Shown here: in pieces, positions 34,751 through 46,399 of the stretch
Layout of the letters: each line of letters opens with the position of its first letter
Position numbering within the stretch: the stretch's first letter is position 1
Source: Tanypteryx hageni
Taxonomy: Eukaryota > Arthropoda > Insecta > Odonata > Petaluridae
Reading direction: 5' to 3'
Assembly: GCA_028673005.1 (NCBI GenBank)
Contig: CM054118.1
Span: 64,103,401-64,167,400 of the forward strand
DNA: 64,000 nucleotides
The notes under the pieces: generated by a model
Told to the model about the DNA's origin: nothing
Databases searched by the model: none
Seen by the model: the letters and a program-made list of their open reading frames with translations, nothing else
Position numbers and translations under genes: made by a program

Positions 34751-35316
34751 TTCATAATTTAGCGTTATAAGATTCTACAAACACTTCGAACGGAATATTA
34801 AATTGATTACGCGTATTTGTGCAGCAAAAATAACGCATATACCTATTAGAATTTACCGAATCTGAGTCCAACAATAGTTGTTGCTATGGCAACACTCCCG
34901 TAATGAGCGATAAAAATTGAAAAAACGCCATTATTTACGCGAAATGCGAAGGAATACGATCGATAAGTAAAATTCTACGATAAAAATTAAAATTCCCATT
35001 TCTTTACTCAGAGAATTGTACAAATCCCGCTCCGATATTACAATTCTAAGATATTTTAATGTGTAAGAGAAAATTACCCTGTACGACGGATTTCAGATTT
35101 CAAATGGGAAGGAGTTCCTGGAATCGAATCCGGGACTTCAATCTTCGCAACAAAAACTATCCTCGGGAGCTCATCCCATGTAGCAAGAGATTTTCACCAA
35201 GTTTCATGAAAATCGGTCTTTTTGTTCAAAAGTTAATAGGGGGGAAGGACAGACAGACGGACAGACAGACACAACAACAAAACTATAAGCCTATTTCCAT
35301 TCTGAAAAGTAGGCTA
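34751..35316 (+). repeat. 566-bp retroposon with tRNA-like B box, copy 2
   Basis: Same length and ends as copy 1 at 14301-14866, with scattered substitutions and small indels. Here the minus-strand B box is closer to consensus (GGATTCGATTCC within about 35119-35133), and the tail is a longer GACAGACGGACAGACAGAC. It ends in the same hairpin (AGCCTATTTCC / AAAAGTAGGCT). Confidence 0.75.
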
Positions 35317-35319
35317 AAA

Positions 35320-37380
35320 ATTATTTACTGCCTTTAAAAAAATAACAATTGTAACATTTATCTAAAATTTACAGCCGATACATGAAAAAGTTCATCTGCG
35401 GGAAGCATTTTCCCTAATTAGTTTAAAGGGCTACAGGCAGAAAATGAAATGTTGAGAATAGTTTAAATTTACCTTTGTAGAAGGTTTCACTCCAATAACG
35501 TCTTTAGTTTTCACGATATTAATTATTATATGAAAGCGGAGGCGCGCGCAGGATAGGAAACGGACCGGTATGCAGCAGTCTCTACTTATTCCGAGCTAGG
35601 GTAAAAGTTATAGTTTTAAAATACCATGTTTTGCACAAATCCTCAAAATATTTATTAAATTCCAATATAATGGTGAAAAGTTATGAGTTTATATCACCAA
35701 TTTTTAAAAGTCTCCTTCGGCATCTGGGGTGAGATTTAAATAAACTTCCTCCGGGCTAGAGGAGTTAATGGTATTTTAAATTTTTAACGAAAAAAGGCTT
35801 GCAGTCTACGTTCCAGCTCTTCCCTAGTTAATCAGACAGAGTAGGAAAGCTTTTTATTATTATCCCCAAAAGAAGATAACGCTGCATGTAAAAAGGTCGA
35901 TTTTTACGTGTTTTCTTGTGGGGAATGCAAATCATCCCCTGGAGTCGAAACCTGGGCGATTTAGTAAATTTTCCTACGACACAGCATTTTTATATGTGAA
36001 TAGATTATTTCTGACAAATTTCAAGGTTATAAATGCCTATTTGACAGAGTTATTCGCGTTTTAGCGGCAAGTTCGCGGCGAGTTGTCTCTGCGGCGAGAT
36101 GTCCCATTCCGTATTAAAATGCTCTGGCCGCAGACCTTTCCTATGACTTGGATTTTATTTTATGAAATGGATATTTTTCCATAAAATTATATTTCGTCTG
36201 AGCCACGAATGATATTTCGGTGCAATAAAATTTCAACAAATATAATTTAGTTCAAGTTGTTTATGCTGTTAAAATAAGAACGCGTAAATTATATTTCCTA
36301 TCCTTATCGTGTAAAAGCCATTAGCTTATTAGATTTATCGAGCTATTGAAATTCGAATCATTGAAAATATCGATCTCGTTTGAATACAGGAAATGTTTTA
36401 CTATTTTCTGCTCTTGATTAGTAACTTACAAATAATTCGCATCCAAAAATGTTATCGTTATGGAAAAAATATTTGGTTGTAATAATTTTTCTCAAGTCGT
36501 AGGCTCATTTATTGCTTGTCTCATATTCTCCTATTAACGCCTGACGAATGGCGGTTTTACTCCTTCCTTTCCAGCTCCTCTGTATCTATTTTGACCTTTC
36601 TCCAGAAAAATTATTCTTGACAATAAGCTCTACGTCAAAGTGATTATCATATCTTAAATCAAATATATATATATATTATAAAAAGTTTATACGCTAGGTA
36701 ATACACAATAATTCCCGACTATGGTATTTAATTAAGACCTTGCATTTCAACGTCACTTCTGGATCCACATACAACACATCCCCCTTTATTCTGAATGCGG
36801 CGGAAATAGAAGAGATCATTGAAAAGAATATGATCGTGTGAAGGGTTATGTACCGTTACAATTGCGTAAATCATTTTCCCGGAAATGAAAACGACGCTGA
36901 ATTTCGAGGTTAAGATTGGGCGTTCGAAAAAAGGGAAAGGGGGTTTTTCTTCACGATGTGAATAAATTATAATCTCTGCATTGCTGGCTTTATGATGCGC
37001 CTAAGCGGCCAGCGTAGATTGCGCCTGTTTGAATAAGCAAACTTGAATTGAAATTAGGATATTATGTGACAGAGAAAGGCGTAAAATAATCTTCACTTCT
37101 ACCACTGATGTCCTTTTATCATGCTATCTATAAACTTGGACTTTCCTTTATTTTCTATTTTTCCATTGTTCTGTATATTTTGCCAGTTAAAGATGTTAAT
37201 CTCCATTTCCATATAATTTACTCTTACGCCGTACCTTCGATATGAGTGATTGACTCAATGCAGTGTTTTCTCCGTGTTACCCTTTATTACGGAAACACGC
37301 ATTTTCTGGTGATTTCCTCGTTCGTCATTTTATCTTTATTTGTTCTTCTTAAATTATTACCAACGGAAAAGATTTCCGAT
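35320..37380. other. No gene recognised
   Basis: Contains a short imperfect tandem (GCGGCGAGTTGTCTCT-like, about 36063-36105) and a small (TA)n at 36665-36680. Otherwise nothing identified. Confidence 0.45.
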
Positions 37381-37384
37381 TTTT

Positions 37385-38022
37385 ACTTTCTCCATTTACG
37401 TAGTATAGGGGAAAGTATAGGATTCATGAAAAAAATAGACCGAGATTTCAACGGAAATACACGTTTTGAGGTACCCTGAACACGTTTTGACAATTTCCTC
37501 GATCGCCTGTCTGTGTTTTTGTGGGTGCTCTAACTCAAAAACTATTAATCAGGTCAAAGCGAAATTTTGGTATTTAATATTTTTATAAAAGTCAGAACTG
37601 ATCAAAAACCTTTCAACCGGAAGTGGGTGTTTACTCTTGTCACTTATCCGTTATATTAAAATATTTGCTTTAATATTTGATAAATGTAAAAATGTACTGG
37701 AGTAAAAGTTGTAGAAAATTTAATTTTCTACAACCTTAGTTTGAAACATTTCCCCATATAATGCATTGTTTAAGAGATATTTTATATTTTTAGCTGCCAC
37801 CACCACGCCACCTACCGACGACTATTGCTAATAATTGACGCTTAGTTACGTCTTAGTAACGCTCCTTTTTCTTTTCTTAATATCAGAAGGCTATGGTTTG
37901 AGTTTCTTTGTAGTCTAAAACTTTCTCGGTTTCTTAAAATATTCACATTATGTAACCTATTTGGAATTTTTAGAAATGTTACAGATATGGAGAAAGTCAT
38001 GTAGTGGGCCCATCAGATTTTT
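37385..38022 (+). repeat. 0.7 kb dispersed repeat, copy 2
   Basis: Inverted relative to copy 1 at 3216-3932. Ends ACTTTCTCCAT and ATGGAGAAAGT are mutually inverted. Shared interior blocks include CAACCGGAAGTGGGTGTTTA, AATTGACGCTTAGTTACG and AGAAGGCTATGGTTTGAG. Confidence 0.7.
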
Positions 38023-38430
38023 TATACCTGTGTGGCATATTTTCGTATTCACTACATTTATCTCCTTGCTTTAGTCTCATCGTAAATAACTAAGCGTCAT
38101 TAATCACATGGTAAAACATTCCTTTCAATTTGATTTCTATCATCTGGCTTGCATATCTGCGAGCTGTATTTGTTGCTCAAGGACGCGCGGAATTTGTTTT
38201 AAAGTCATTCCAACGTTAATTGAACATAAGGCCGAGAATCATATTCTTGGTTATAGGATAATGTATATTCATTCTCGGCCATTAAAATCGATTGGCTATA
38301 GCTTAAAAATCGATCATAGAAAGATCGGATTAATTGCGAAGGGCGTGCACGAAACAATGAGCGACGTGAGAAACCAACGTTTACCGGAAGCGGGTTCGAA
38401 GGCCTCCAACTACCCACAATGAGGTGGCCT

Positions 38431-38530
38431 ATTTGACGCATGCGCAGTGCGCTCCGATGTAATCGAAATCGGGAGTTTATTGTGCACTCGTAAAAAGACG
38501 CTCGACCAATATGGCGGAAAGCGGAAGTCA
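38431..38530 (+). promoter_or_regulatory. Candidate housekeeping-type promoter (NRF1, YY1, ETS motifs)
   Basis: Within 95 bp: TTGACGCATGCGCAGTGCGC (NRF1-like GCATGCGCAGTGC at 38438-38450), CCAATATGGCGG (YY1 type, overlapping an ATG at 38511) and GCGGAAGT (ETS type). YY1 sites overlapping the start codon of CpG-type genes are a known arrangement. No TATA box is seen. Confidence 0.35.
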
Positions 38531-38611
38531 AGCGCGAAACCCCGCGGCAGATCCCGACAAAAAAGCATGAACTACTACGAATGGCGGTCCTTATTAAAGG
38601 AGAACACACAG
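38511..38611 (+). CDS. Possible short first exon, unrecognised
   Basis: ATGGCGGAAAGCGG opens a 19-residue frame (MAESGSQARNPAADPDKKA) that stops at TGA. An overlapping frame one base on, MNYYEWRSLLKENTQ, stays open to CACAG|GTATAA, a possible splice donor at 38612. Composition and promoter context make a first exon plausible, but I do not recognise the protein, and the two frames do not join without a shift. It may equally be 5' UTR. Confidence 0.25.
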
Positions 38612-38619
38612 GTATAAAG

Positions 38620-40255
38620 AAGGGAGTAATTATGCAATGCTTAAAAAAAAAATATATATCGTAAAACCTTGAGTATATCCAGATTACTTGTAAATCTTGT
38701 ATTCAAACCGGAAGAATGAAGGAGCTTAGATGCGGAATGAAGAAATTGTGGGACGAAGTTTAAACCTCATATTATATAAATTGTTATCAATTGGAAGGTA
38801 AGATGAAAAAGTGGTAAGAGATTAGAATGAGAATCAGTTACTAATGTCATAGAAACCAATGTTTATCTGCAGTATGATAGGCGCAAAGGAAAAATAAAAA
38901 ATAATTATTTGCGAAAGAATTTTTAGAACTGCTGTTTTAAGTTAACACAGAGATTTACCAAAAGAAAAAAGAGTAAGTTTTCAAATGAGTTTAAAGAGTC
39001 GAATAGAGTAAAAAAGCATGGAAATGGTTCCAGAATATATGAATTTCCTATAGGATATAGAGTAAATTCACTAAAAAATAAAAGCAGAAATAAAAGATAC
39101 TTAAGTACCTGCCTCGAATTCATTAAAGCGCCGTGTTAAAATTCTACCTTAGTTAAGAACTTTCTTCCAAATTTGTGTCACATCTTCGATAATTAATGAG
39201 AGGGCATGTACTGTTACCGTAATACATCCAGGAAAAACTCACATAAATGGGTCAAATGGGTATAAAGCTATTGGCTAAAAAAATAATAAATAAAGAACAA
39301 CAGAAATCCACATAGAGGCGCTTTGTTGACCTTACCAAAGATGAAACAGAGAGGAAATCACAAAAAAATATTTTAGCTTATTACGCCTTTAAATTATTAT
39401 TTAACAGAAGCGGATACGTATATGATTCATTGGAACTTAATTTTACGTTTGATTTTATGTGAATTTCTACCATTGGGATTAATTTATCGATGGATAATTC
39501 TCGGTGGAACGAAGGGCGCTCCACCAGTCACATGTGTAAAGCACAGAGTGCCATTATTTGAAAATAAATTGGGTCATGCTCTCTACGCGCATGGGTTGCT
39601 AAATAAACGACGGCCGTTGACATTTTAACAAACCAGCCACGCGGTCCCTAATTAATTACTCGGGCGATATTTATTCGCTCGCGTCTATTAGTTCAACTCC
39701 ATATATGTGAGTGTTTGTGGGCATGCTGTCCTCAGTTATGGCTGGGTGAATGCTAATGAGCCATAGCTAAAAATGCAATTCTTTCTGTAAGCTAGCGAAC
39801 ATAATCCAAGCCTATAAAAAAGAAATATTGAAAAGGTGCTTATGTTAAACATACAGCATTATACCCCTTACCTTACAAAATGGCGCAAAGAAAACATATA
39901 TTCTTGTTTTATTAGCACGAGGTTGCTCTATTATAAGTATTTATTCACTAAGATAAAAGCAGCTATCAGAGACATTTCGAAATTACTCTTTCTTCTAACA
40001 TGTTCTGTTATTCTTCTCGCGTTTCCTTTAGACATGGCGACAGCTGGATGGCATTTAAGTTTATGTCCACTTTCATTATTATTGTTTCCTGATTTAAACA
40101 CATCAAAACCTGGGAATCATTTGCTCCTTTAGTTTCCATTATTAAAGTAGGTCCTTTAGATGATGACGGAAACTTCATTTATGCTAATTGCATTTTTATT
40201 TTCACCATCGTCTCAATTATTTAATCTTCACGGAAAGAACCACAAAAATTTTTAT
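38620..40255. other. No gene recognised
   Basis: If the promoter at 38.4 kb is real this would be intron. No exon is recognised. Confidence 0.4.
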
Positions 40256-40259
40256 TTGG

Positions 40260-41298
40260 CCTATAAGTAGCGTATGGATGTTTCGGGTTTTACCAGATTT
40301 TTACCAGAGTTATGATATGATACCAAATGATATTTTTTCCAAATTCGGGTTATACCCGAAAACTCCAAAAATTTCAATTTTTTTAACGCCTTCACTGCAA
40401 AAATCAATTGAAGTCGCCTTAGAGAAGGATTCTCACCAGAATTTTTGAAAGACTTGGTAGAAAAATAGTTGAAATAAATGACAGAATTGAATATTTCAGT
40501 CTAAATGAATAACTATACACTTGACTTATATTTAGAACGATTGACACAAATTATTAATTTACAAAAACAACTTGAAAGTAAAGCTCCAATACTACATCGT
40601 ATTGACCACATAGTACACATATATGTACTTGCACAAGCAAATGGAACATTCCTTTAAATAGCTAGAAACAGCAGTGTATGGCGCTGTTGTGAAAACACTA
40701 CCTAGCACTACAGTAATTACTACGACTATAAAAGATTTTTCGGAAGTTGTTTCTTCAAAATAGATTACTAAAATTAATAGAAATCACCATACACCATACA
40801 TCCGTCAAAGTTTTCTGGAGAAAGACTTCCGTATTAGATCCTATTAATAAACCGATGCATGTCCCAGATACTGGTGTCATGTCGAATTTTTGAGCATATA
40901 TGGAGATGTGAACGAGCAGATTAAATTCGAACTTGCAGCTTACTTATAAGGACCCTCAGCTCTGCACAAAGATTAGGACATTTTTAAGTGGTGCTGGAGT
41001 CCGATACCATAAATTAAAGAAGATTTCATTAACATTCCTATGTATGCCAGTGGATAGGCGTAATGTCGAGCGTTCGTTTAGCAGTTTCCTTAATTTGCAA
41101 ACGCCGGAAAGGAGTAACATTAGGCATGCAGATGTTGTTGTATGTGAATCATAAACGCTAAAATAATGCCTGAAATTTTTAAATGTTTTTTATTTATATC
41201 CGATTTTGCCAGATTTTTTGAAAAGTAATAAAACACGATAATTACCTTCCGAATGAACGTTTCTTTTAAACCCGAAAAATCCACACCCTACCTATAAT
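40260..41298 (+). mobile_element. hAT transposon remnant, 1.02 kb
   Basis: Element 40268-41290 begins TAGCGTATGGATGTTTCGGG. The reverse complement of its right end reads TAGGGTGTGGATTTTTCGGG (17 of 20 match). Flanks CCTATAAG (40260-40267) and CCTATAAT (41291-41298) are an 8-bp target duplication with one change, the hAT hallmark. Complete hATs are 2.5-5 kb, so most of the transposase has been deleted. Confidence 0.85.
40780..41155 (+). pseudogene. hAT transposase C-terminal (dimerisation) domain remnant
   Basis: VLDPINKPMHVPD leads, after stops, to LQLTYKDPQLCTKIRTFLSG and then SLTFLCMPVDRRNVERSFSS followed by TPERSNIRHADVVV. The last part is the hAT C-terminal dimerisation signature: LA-x-x-x-x-x-P around a conserved ERxFS, then an R-x-x-L-x-x-x-N segment. 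The catalytic residues upstream are missing. Confidence 0.8.
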
Positions 41299-41299
41299 C

Positions 41300-42320
41300 A
41301 ATCATTTAAAGTTTTTTTTGAGAGTAATTGGGACGAGGTGTTCCTTTTATGGAGATATTTGTAATTCTCAAATTAATTTTCGTGGGCAATATACTTATGT
41401 AACTGATGTAGATAAACCGCCTGTTTAGTCCTTTTAAATCTACTCTCATTTCAGTCCATCAAAAACAGGAATTATAATCTTGGCTACTCATATTAGACCT
41501 GTAGAAATATAAAAAGACCAAAAACTATAGATTATTTAAAATGTTTCGAGTGTTCTTTGTATAGGTTAACGTGAATTACCAAGCGTTGAATATATTTTTT
41601 CTTTGGAATCAACAGTTGTTGAAGCTGCGAAGTCCTTAGCAACCCGCTCGCGTCTTTTTATTTTCGCGACGACATTGGAGGACCCGCGACGTCCCGCCAA
41701 TCGGAGACAAGCGATTCTCCCACGAGGGCGAAAGAACGAGGCCCTGTGAAAAAATTAACCGTCTCGAGATACGTTTTGGAACGCTGCGTAAATAACGTGA
41801 GAAAAGCGAACCGATCTCCGTCCTTATGATCCGCCTTGGCCCAGATTGTTGATTCATTTTTACGGCATTGGTGGAGCATAGGAGATAATTATATATATCT
41901 CTCTCAGGGCCTTTGGACGTAAATTCTATTATTTTGATCCATTCAAAAAAAGTCTAGTGTATTATTCATGTATGCATACATGATGTCATACGAACGTCGA
42001 CAGGTTTTTATAGGTCAATTTTTCTATTGAAATTTGAGCTCATTTTATGCTCGAGAACAGAAAATGCGACGTAGAATACTTTAAGGAGATTTTTTCTTTA
42101 AACGGAAGCGAGTGAAATATTTATCAGGTCACAAATTGAATGATGAAAGCTTAATATTTACTCAAAACAATGGCTAAAATATTTAAGTTAACATGAATTT
42201 AATTGACACTATGACTATCTGAAATTATTTGCTATTCATTTGCAAGCGCGTAAAATTTCAGGAAATGTCGCGCAAAATTTAACAAGTTGCTAAATATATG
42301 GAAATGAGCTACACGGCACA
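41300..42320. other. No gene recognised
   Basis: Includes a perfect 16-bp palindrome CATGTATGCATACATG at 41967-41982. Nothing else identified. Confidence 0.5.
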
Positions 42321-42327
42321 AATAAAA

Positions 42328-42492
42328 TGGCAAAAGGTTAAAATCTCCTAATGCCGTGCTAAATCTAAAGTTAAAAAGCTCCCTCGAAGAGAAGAAAATC
42401 TTTTCCCCTACTTTTCCTTTCCTTTAAGGGAGTTTTTTTAACTTTAGATTTAGTACGGCATTTGGAGATTTTTGCCTTTTATCAAATTGCCA
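42328..42492. repeat. Inverted repeat (MITE-like), arms of about 60 bp
   Basis: Left arm TGGCAAAAGG...CTAAATCTAAAGTTAAAAAG and right arm ending GCCTTTTATCAAATTGCCA are imperfect complements around a pyrimidine-rich loop of about 40 bases. The shared core is AACTTTAGATTTAG with ATGCCGT/ACGGCAT. No target duplication is evident. Confidence 0.65.
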
Positions 42493-42499
42493 AAAAGAA

Positions 42500-44850
42500 T
42501 ATAATGAGAAGAGAATTTACGGGATTATTTCTGAAAATTTAAAAATTCTACGATTTGAAGATATTTTCGTAGCTTAACGAACACGGAAGCAACAAGACGT
42601 ATGAGAACAAAAATTGGATGTGAGAGGAAAAGGAAGGAACTTGGGGCGATAGGAAGTGATAAATGATGAAGAGGCTGAGTGATTTTGTTCGCACGAGAAA
42701 TAAACTGAAGAGGAAATGGTAGTGTCATGTAACGTGAAGAGGAAAATCTGCGAATGACTACACTATCATGACTGACGAGACTAAAATGAAGGAAAACGTG
42801 AGGATCCCTCTTTCAGAGACAATGGCGGGTGAGAAAGGATTCAGATAATGAATCTGCGAAAAATAGAAAAAATCCGCAAGAAATGAATGGGGAAGAGAGG
42901 AAAAAAATTTCAGGAAATCGAGAAACGAATGAGAGATGTCGAAACGATTTCAAGTCGCAAAGTCTTTGAAACTATCTGCTTGAAAGTAATTTTATTCGTC
43001 TGATCTTTCATAAGGACAAAACTGAGGCATGCTTTTATAATATCTTGAATTATATTTCGTACCATACGATACTGTACTTCATAACTTGGGATATACTTCA
43101 ACCAAGTTTTCTTAAGTTGAATATTCATAAAATGAAACAATACTTACCCATCTATTCTATAAACATCGCGAATTTTCGCCTTTCCACTTTCCTACAAACT
43201 TTTGAGGATAAATATGTAAAAACAACGCTTCTTGACGATTTTAAACCAGATTATCGTCAAAGTTTGTTTCTAAAAAAGTTTAGTGAGAAAATGGCTACCA
43301 TAGTAAACTTCTAAAAAAGAATTTTAACGGCCACATTACAAAATTATTAATTAATACATATTTAAGTAAATGTTTGCCTGCTTTCGATGCAGCTAGCTCG
43401 AAAGTTTAGTTTTGAAATGATATTTTAACACAGGAGAACTGTTGGGGGATTGATGTTGACAAAAAGCAACCTTTCGTAGATGTGTCGCGAAAAATATTTT
43501 ATTGACGATTATAGGGCTTAAAAACAATTCAATTTCACCTATTAGATATTTTAGAACAGCCCAACGATATCAGGCAAATTTCTCTCGTTTAAGCATATAT
43601 TTAGAATAAATACAAAATTTTGTTTTTCATTCGAAATCAACGTGCTTTAGTTAAAAGAACGGTGGTTTCTCCTATTTTTCCTCCCGTCTCTCTTTTCTGC
43701 GCTGTGACACGAATGCAAAAGTACCACAGCTCCGACCGCCCTTCGGAAAGGACCTCGTTGCATTTCGAGTTCTGGGTTTCCTTCCTCCTTTCTGGGCGTG
43801 CGTGTGCTCGGGCGTTCGCGCGTGCAGCTGTCACACAACCGCTGCAGTGGCCAACGGATTGGATGATCGCAAGAAAAACAACCGTCCTAGAAGTGCGTGG
43901 GTGGACTGACCCTGATGCTTCGATTTACGCGAAAGGTATTTTACAGAGAAGAGATAGTCTTATTCTTGCGATTTTTTTGTGGCCGTTTCGTGTCCACGAA
44001 AATTATTTCCGGGAAAGCGAATGTTAAGTGGCAAATATCAGCGCGGAATATTTAATGGAGCGAAAAAGTCGTGAAGTCATGCCTGTATGAAGACTAAAGA
44101 AAAGCGAAAAGTAATAATTCGAGCCAAAAACGTGACGTACTCGGGGAGCATGATTTTTATTATGCGTCATAAAGGAAGTCATCATATATGAATTATCACC
44201 ATTGAATGAATTTTTAAAATTAATGCCCAACAAATACTGCTGATAGTTACAAAAATTCGGAATGAAAGCGTCGAATTTGATAATTTATGGGATAATACTG
44301 TTATATTAAATCGACGACAAAAGATTTTCTTAAGAATACAGTTGCGAGAAATTCAAGGGATACTACTGTCTCCCCGTATAAGTAATTAGTACCGAAAGCT
44401 CGCAATTTAAATTTGTTACTTTGAAAGTTAGCAATAAGATGAACGGAAATTTTTACATCCGCACTATGCCAGTTATATAAGAGGACTAACGCTGAATTAT
44501 ATATGAAAAATCGTTCAGTTCCTCAAGAAACAACGCTATTTATCGTACCGGACCGCTGGAGAACTTAAGATTGATTAATTCGAGAAATATAAGGAGAATG
44601 TAAAAATAACGTACACCAAGGGCAGATACATTCATCCATACAATACTTTCACACTGGTTTAGCAGTCACGTTGAAAACCAACACTAAGAATGACGCTGAG
44701 AATGCGGTATAACATTGAATTGACTCTGCTTCAGCATAAAAACCTCAAAGTACAATTTTTCTAATATTCATGTTGTGTGGTAGCTTTTAAATTTCTAAAC
44801 TCGTGCATTTTTAAATAATTAAAAACTCACATAACTTAAAATTCTTTTAT
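42500..44850. other. No gene recognised; CpG-rich patch at 43.65-43.9 kb
   Basis: A 135-codon plus frame (43620) crosses a GC-richer patch with GCGTGCGTGTGCTCGGGCG but shows no domain. The remainder is AT-rich. Confidence 0.4.
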
Positions 44851-44959
44851 TCTTATGATATGTTTTGCATTAGTGAGAAGGAACCAAGGAAACGTGTAAA
44901 ACTGAACGATATCGATGTCCAAAGGGAGGCTTCCATGGATAAAAATCCTTATATAATAA

Positions 44960-45110
44960 TTCTCAAGTGTCCGTCTGTCTGCCCCGGTATTATTGGACAT
45001 TTTCCAATGGAATTAAGAGCTGAAACTTTCACAATCGTTATACCCCCATGAAGTGGTCTCTAGAAAAATCAAACATCATGGAAAAAGTCCTGGGTTTGAC
45101 TCCGGGAGAC
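44960..45110 (-). repeat. Retroelement tail with B-box-like motif
   Basis: On the minus strand the order is CCCGGAGTCAAACCCAGG (on the plus strand a GGGTTTGACTCCGGG B-box-like motif), AAAGTTTCAGCTCTTAAT, then GGGGCAGACAGACGGACA. This is the same layout as the 566-bp repeats at 14.3 and 34.8 kb, so it is probably a related family. Confidence 0.45.
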
Positions 45111-45199
45111 AATTATATTTTCCCATAAGTTTACATGGGATTTTCGATTTTTGAAGGTGCATGGTTAATTTCCTTCATTCATTAAAATATGTAAATATG

Positions 45200-46395
45200 G
45201 ACCGAATTTCTCCATTTTTATTTTATTCGACGGTTACAACTATAAAGTATCTTATTCTTGCAATGTTTAGATGATACACGGAAGAATTTGCCAAAAACAC
45301 GCATTTATTTTCGAAATTTTATGCCTTTTCGTACTATTTCCGGGCGTTGCCAAGGCGAACCTCATTGTTGCCTCCGATAAATTAGCGTCTATTAAGCCTT
45401 CAAATAGACGAAAGAATTGTGTTATTCACTTCGCGCAATGTCAAACTTAATAGATTGCAACGTTAATAATTGAAGATTATTATTATTCAGTGAACATACG
45501 AAGAGGAAGAATAACGGAGCCAAAGAGTGGCAAATCAAATCGTATATTGATGCCAGACTGTAATAAATTTCAAGCGCTTCATTTTCTGGGAGAATCCAAA
45601 TGATTGTCAGGAATTTATTAATTAATCAAACAATTACATTTACTATATATATATAAAAGATTTTACACACACACCTCAGAAGTTATATTCCTATCACATA
45701 TATTCCGCTCGTGTATAAAAATACCTAAACGAGAATTTTTAAGGTTGGAAGACAGAACTGTTACAAAATGAACTCACGCAGCATCCTGCAGATTTGGCCG
45801 AGTCACAACTACCCCATTTCAACAAATGGAATAAAGCAACAGCAAAGGATTTTTTTAAATGCTCTAACTATATTTTGTTCATTTAAGCTAGAAAGAAAGA
45901 ATTATGGCCAGAAATTTACTTCTGCGTCAATTTTTGCTCAGCGTAATGTCAACTGATTGACGAAGTTACTCTTTAACGCGTCACTTTTTTCAATAAGTTA
46001 CACTGTTAATCGCAAATTTCTCCTAAAATTCATTTCTGCGAGATCATAGAATCATTTCACCAATTTCAATGTTCTGAGTATATAATGGTTGTACTTATTA
46101 ATTCTTTTAATATATTCCGCTTCTTTCCTGTTTCTCTCCCTTCACTCACCCACGCAATTCTGTGTCTCCACTCTCACCTACTCTCTCTCCATTACTACCC
46201 AACCGCCTACTTTTCATATCCAACCCACCTCTGTCTCATAATTCCGCACTTTGCTCTCTAAAGCACGCATCATCTTTCCCTTTATCTCCTTATCACCCTC
46301 TGATTCTATGCATCTCCCGAATGATCTCCTATGCTACATCAATTCGCCCGTGTTTCTTAGCCGCACATTATAATTATTATAAAAGATAACTGAAA
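45200..46395. other. No gene recognised
   Basis: AT-rich; small (TA)n at 45643-45655. Confidence 0.5.
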
Positions 46396-46399
46396 TAAG

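Noticed and set aside
38205..38609. 134-residue minus-strand frame
   Set aside because: Antisense to the candidate promoter and exon; no domain.
43620..44027. 135-residue plus frame
   Set aside because: No domain and no splice or promoter support.
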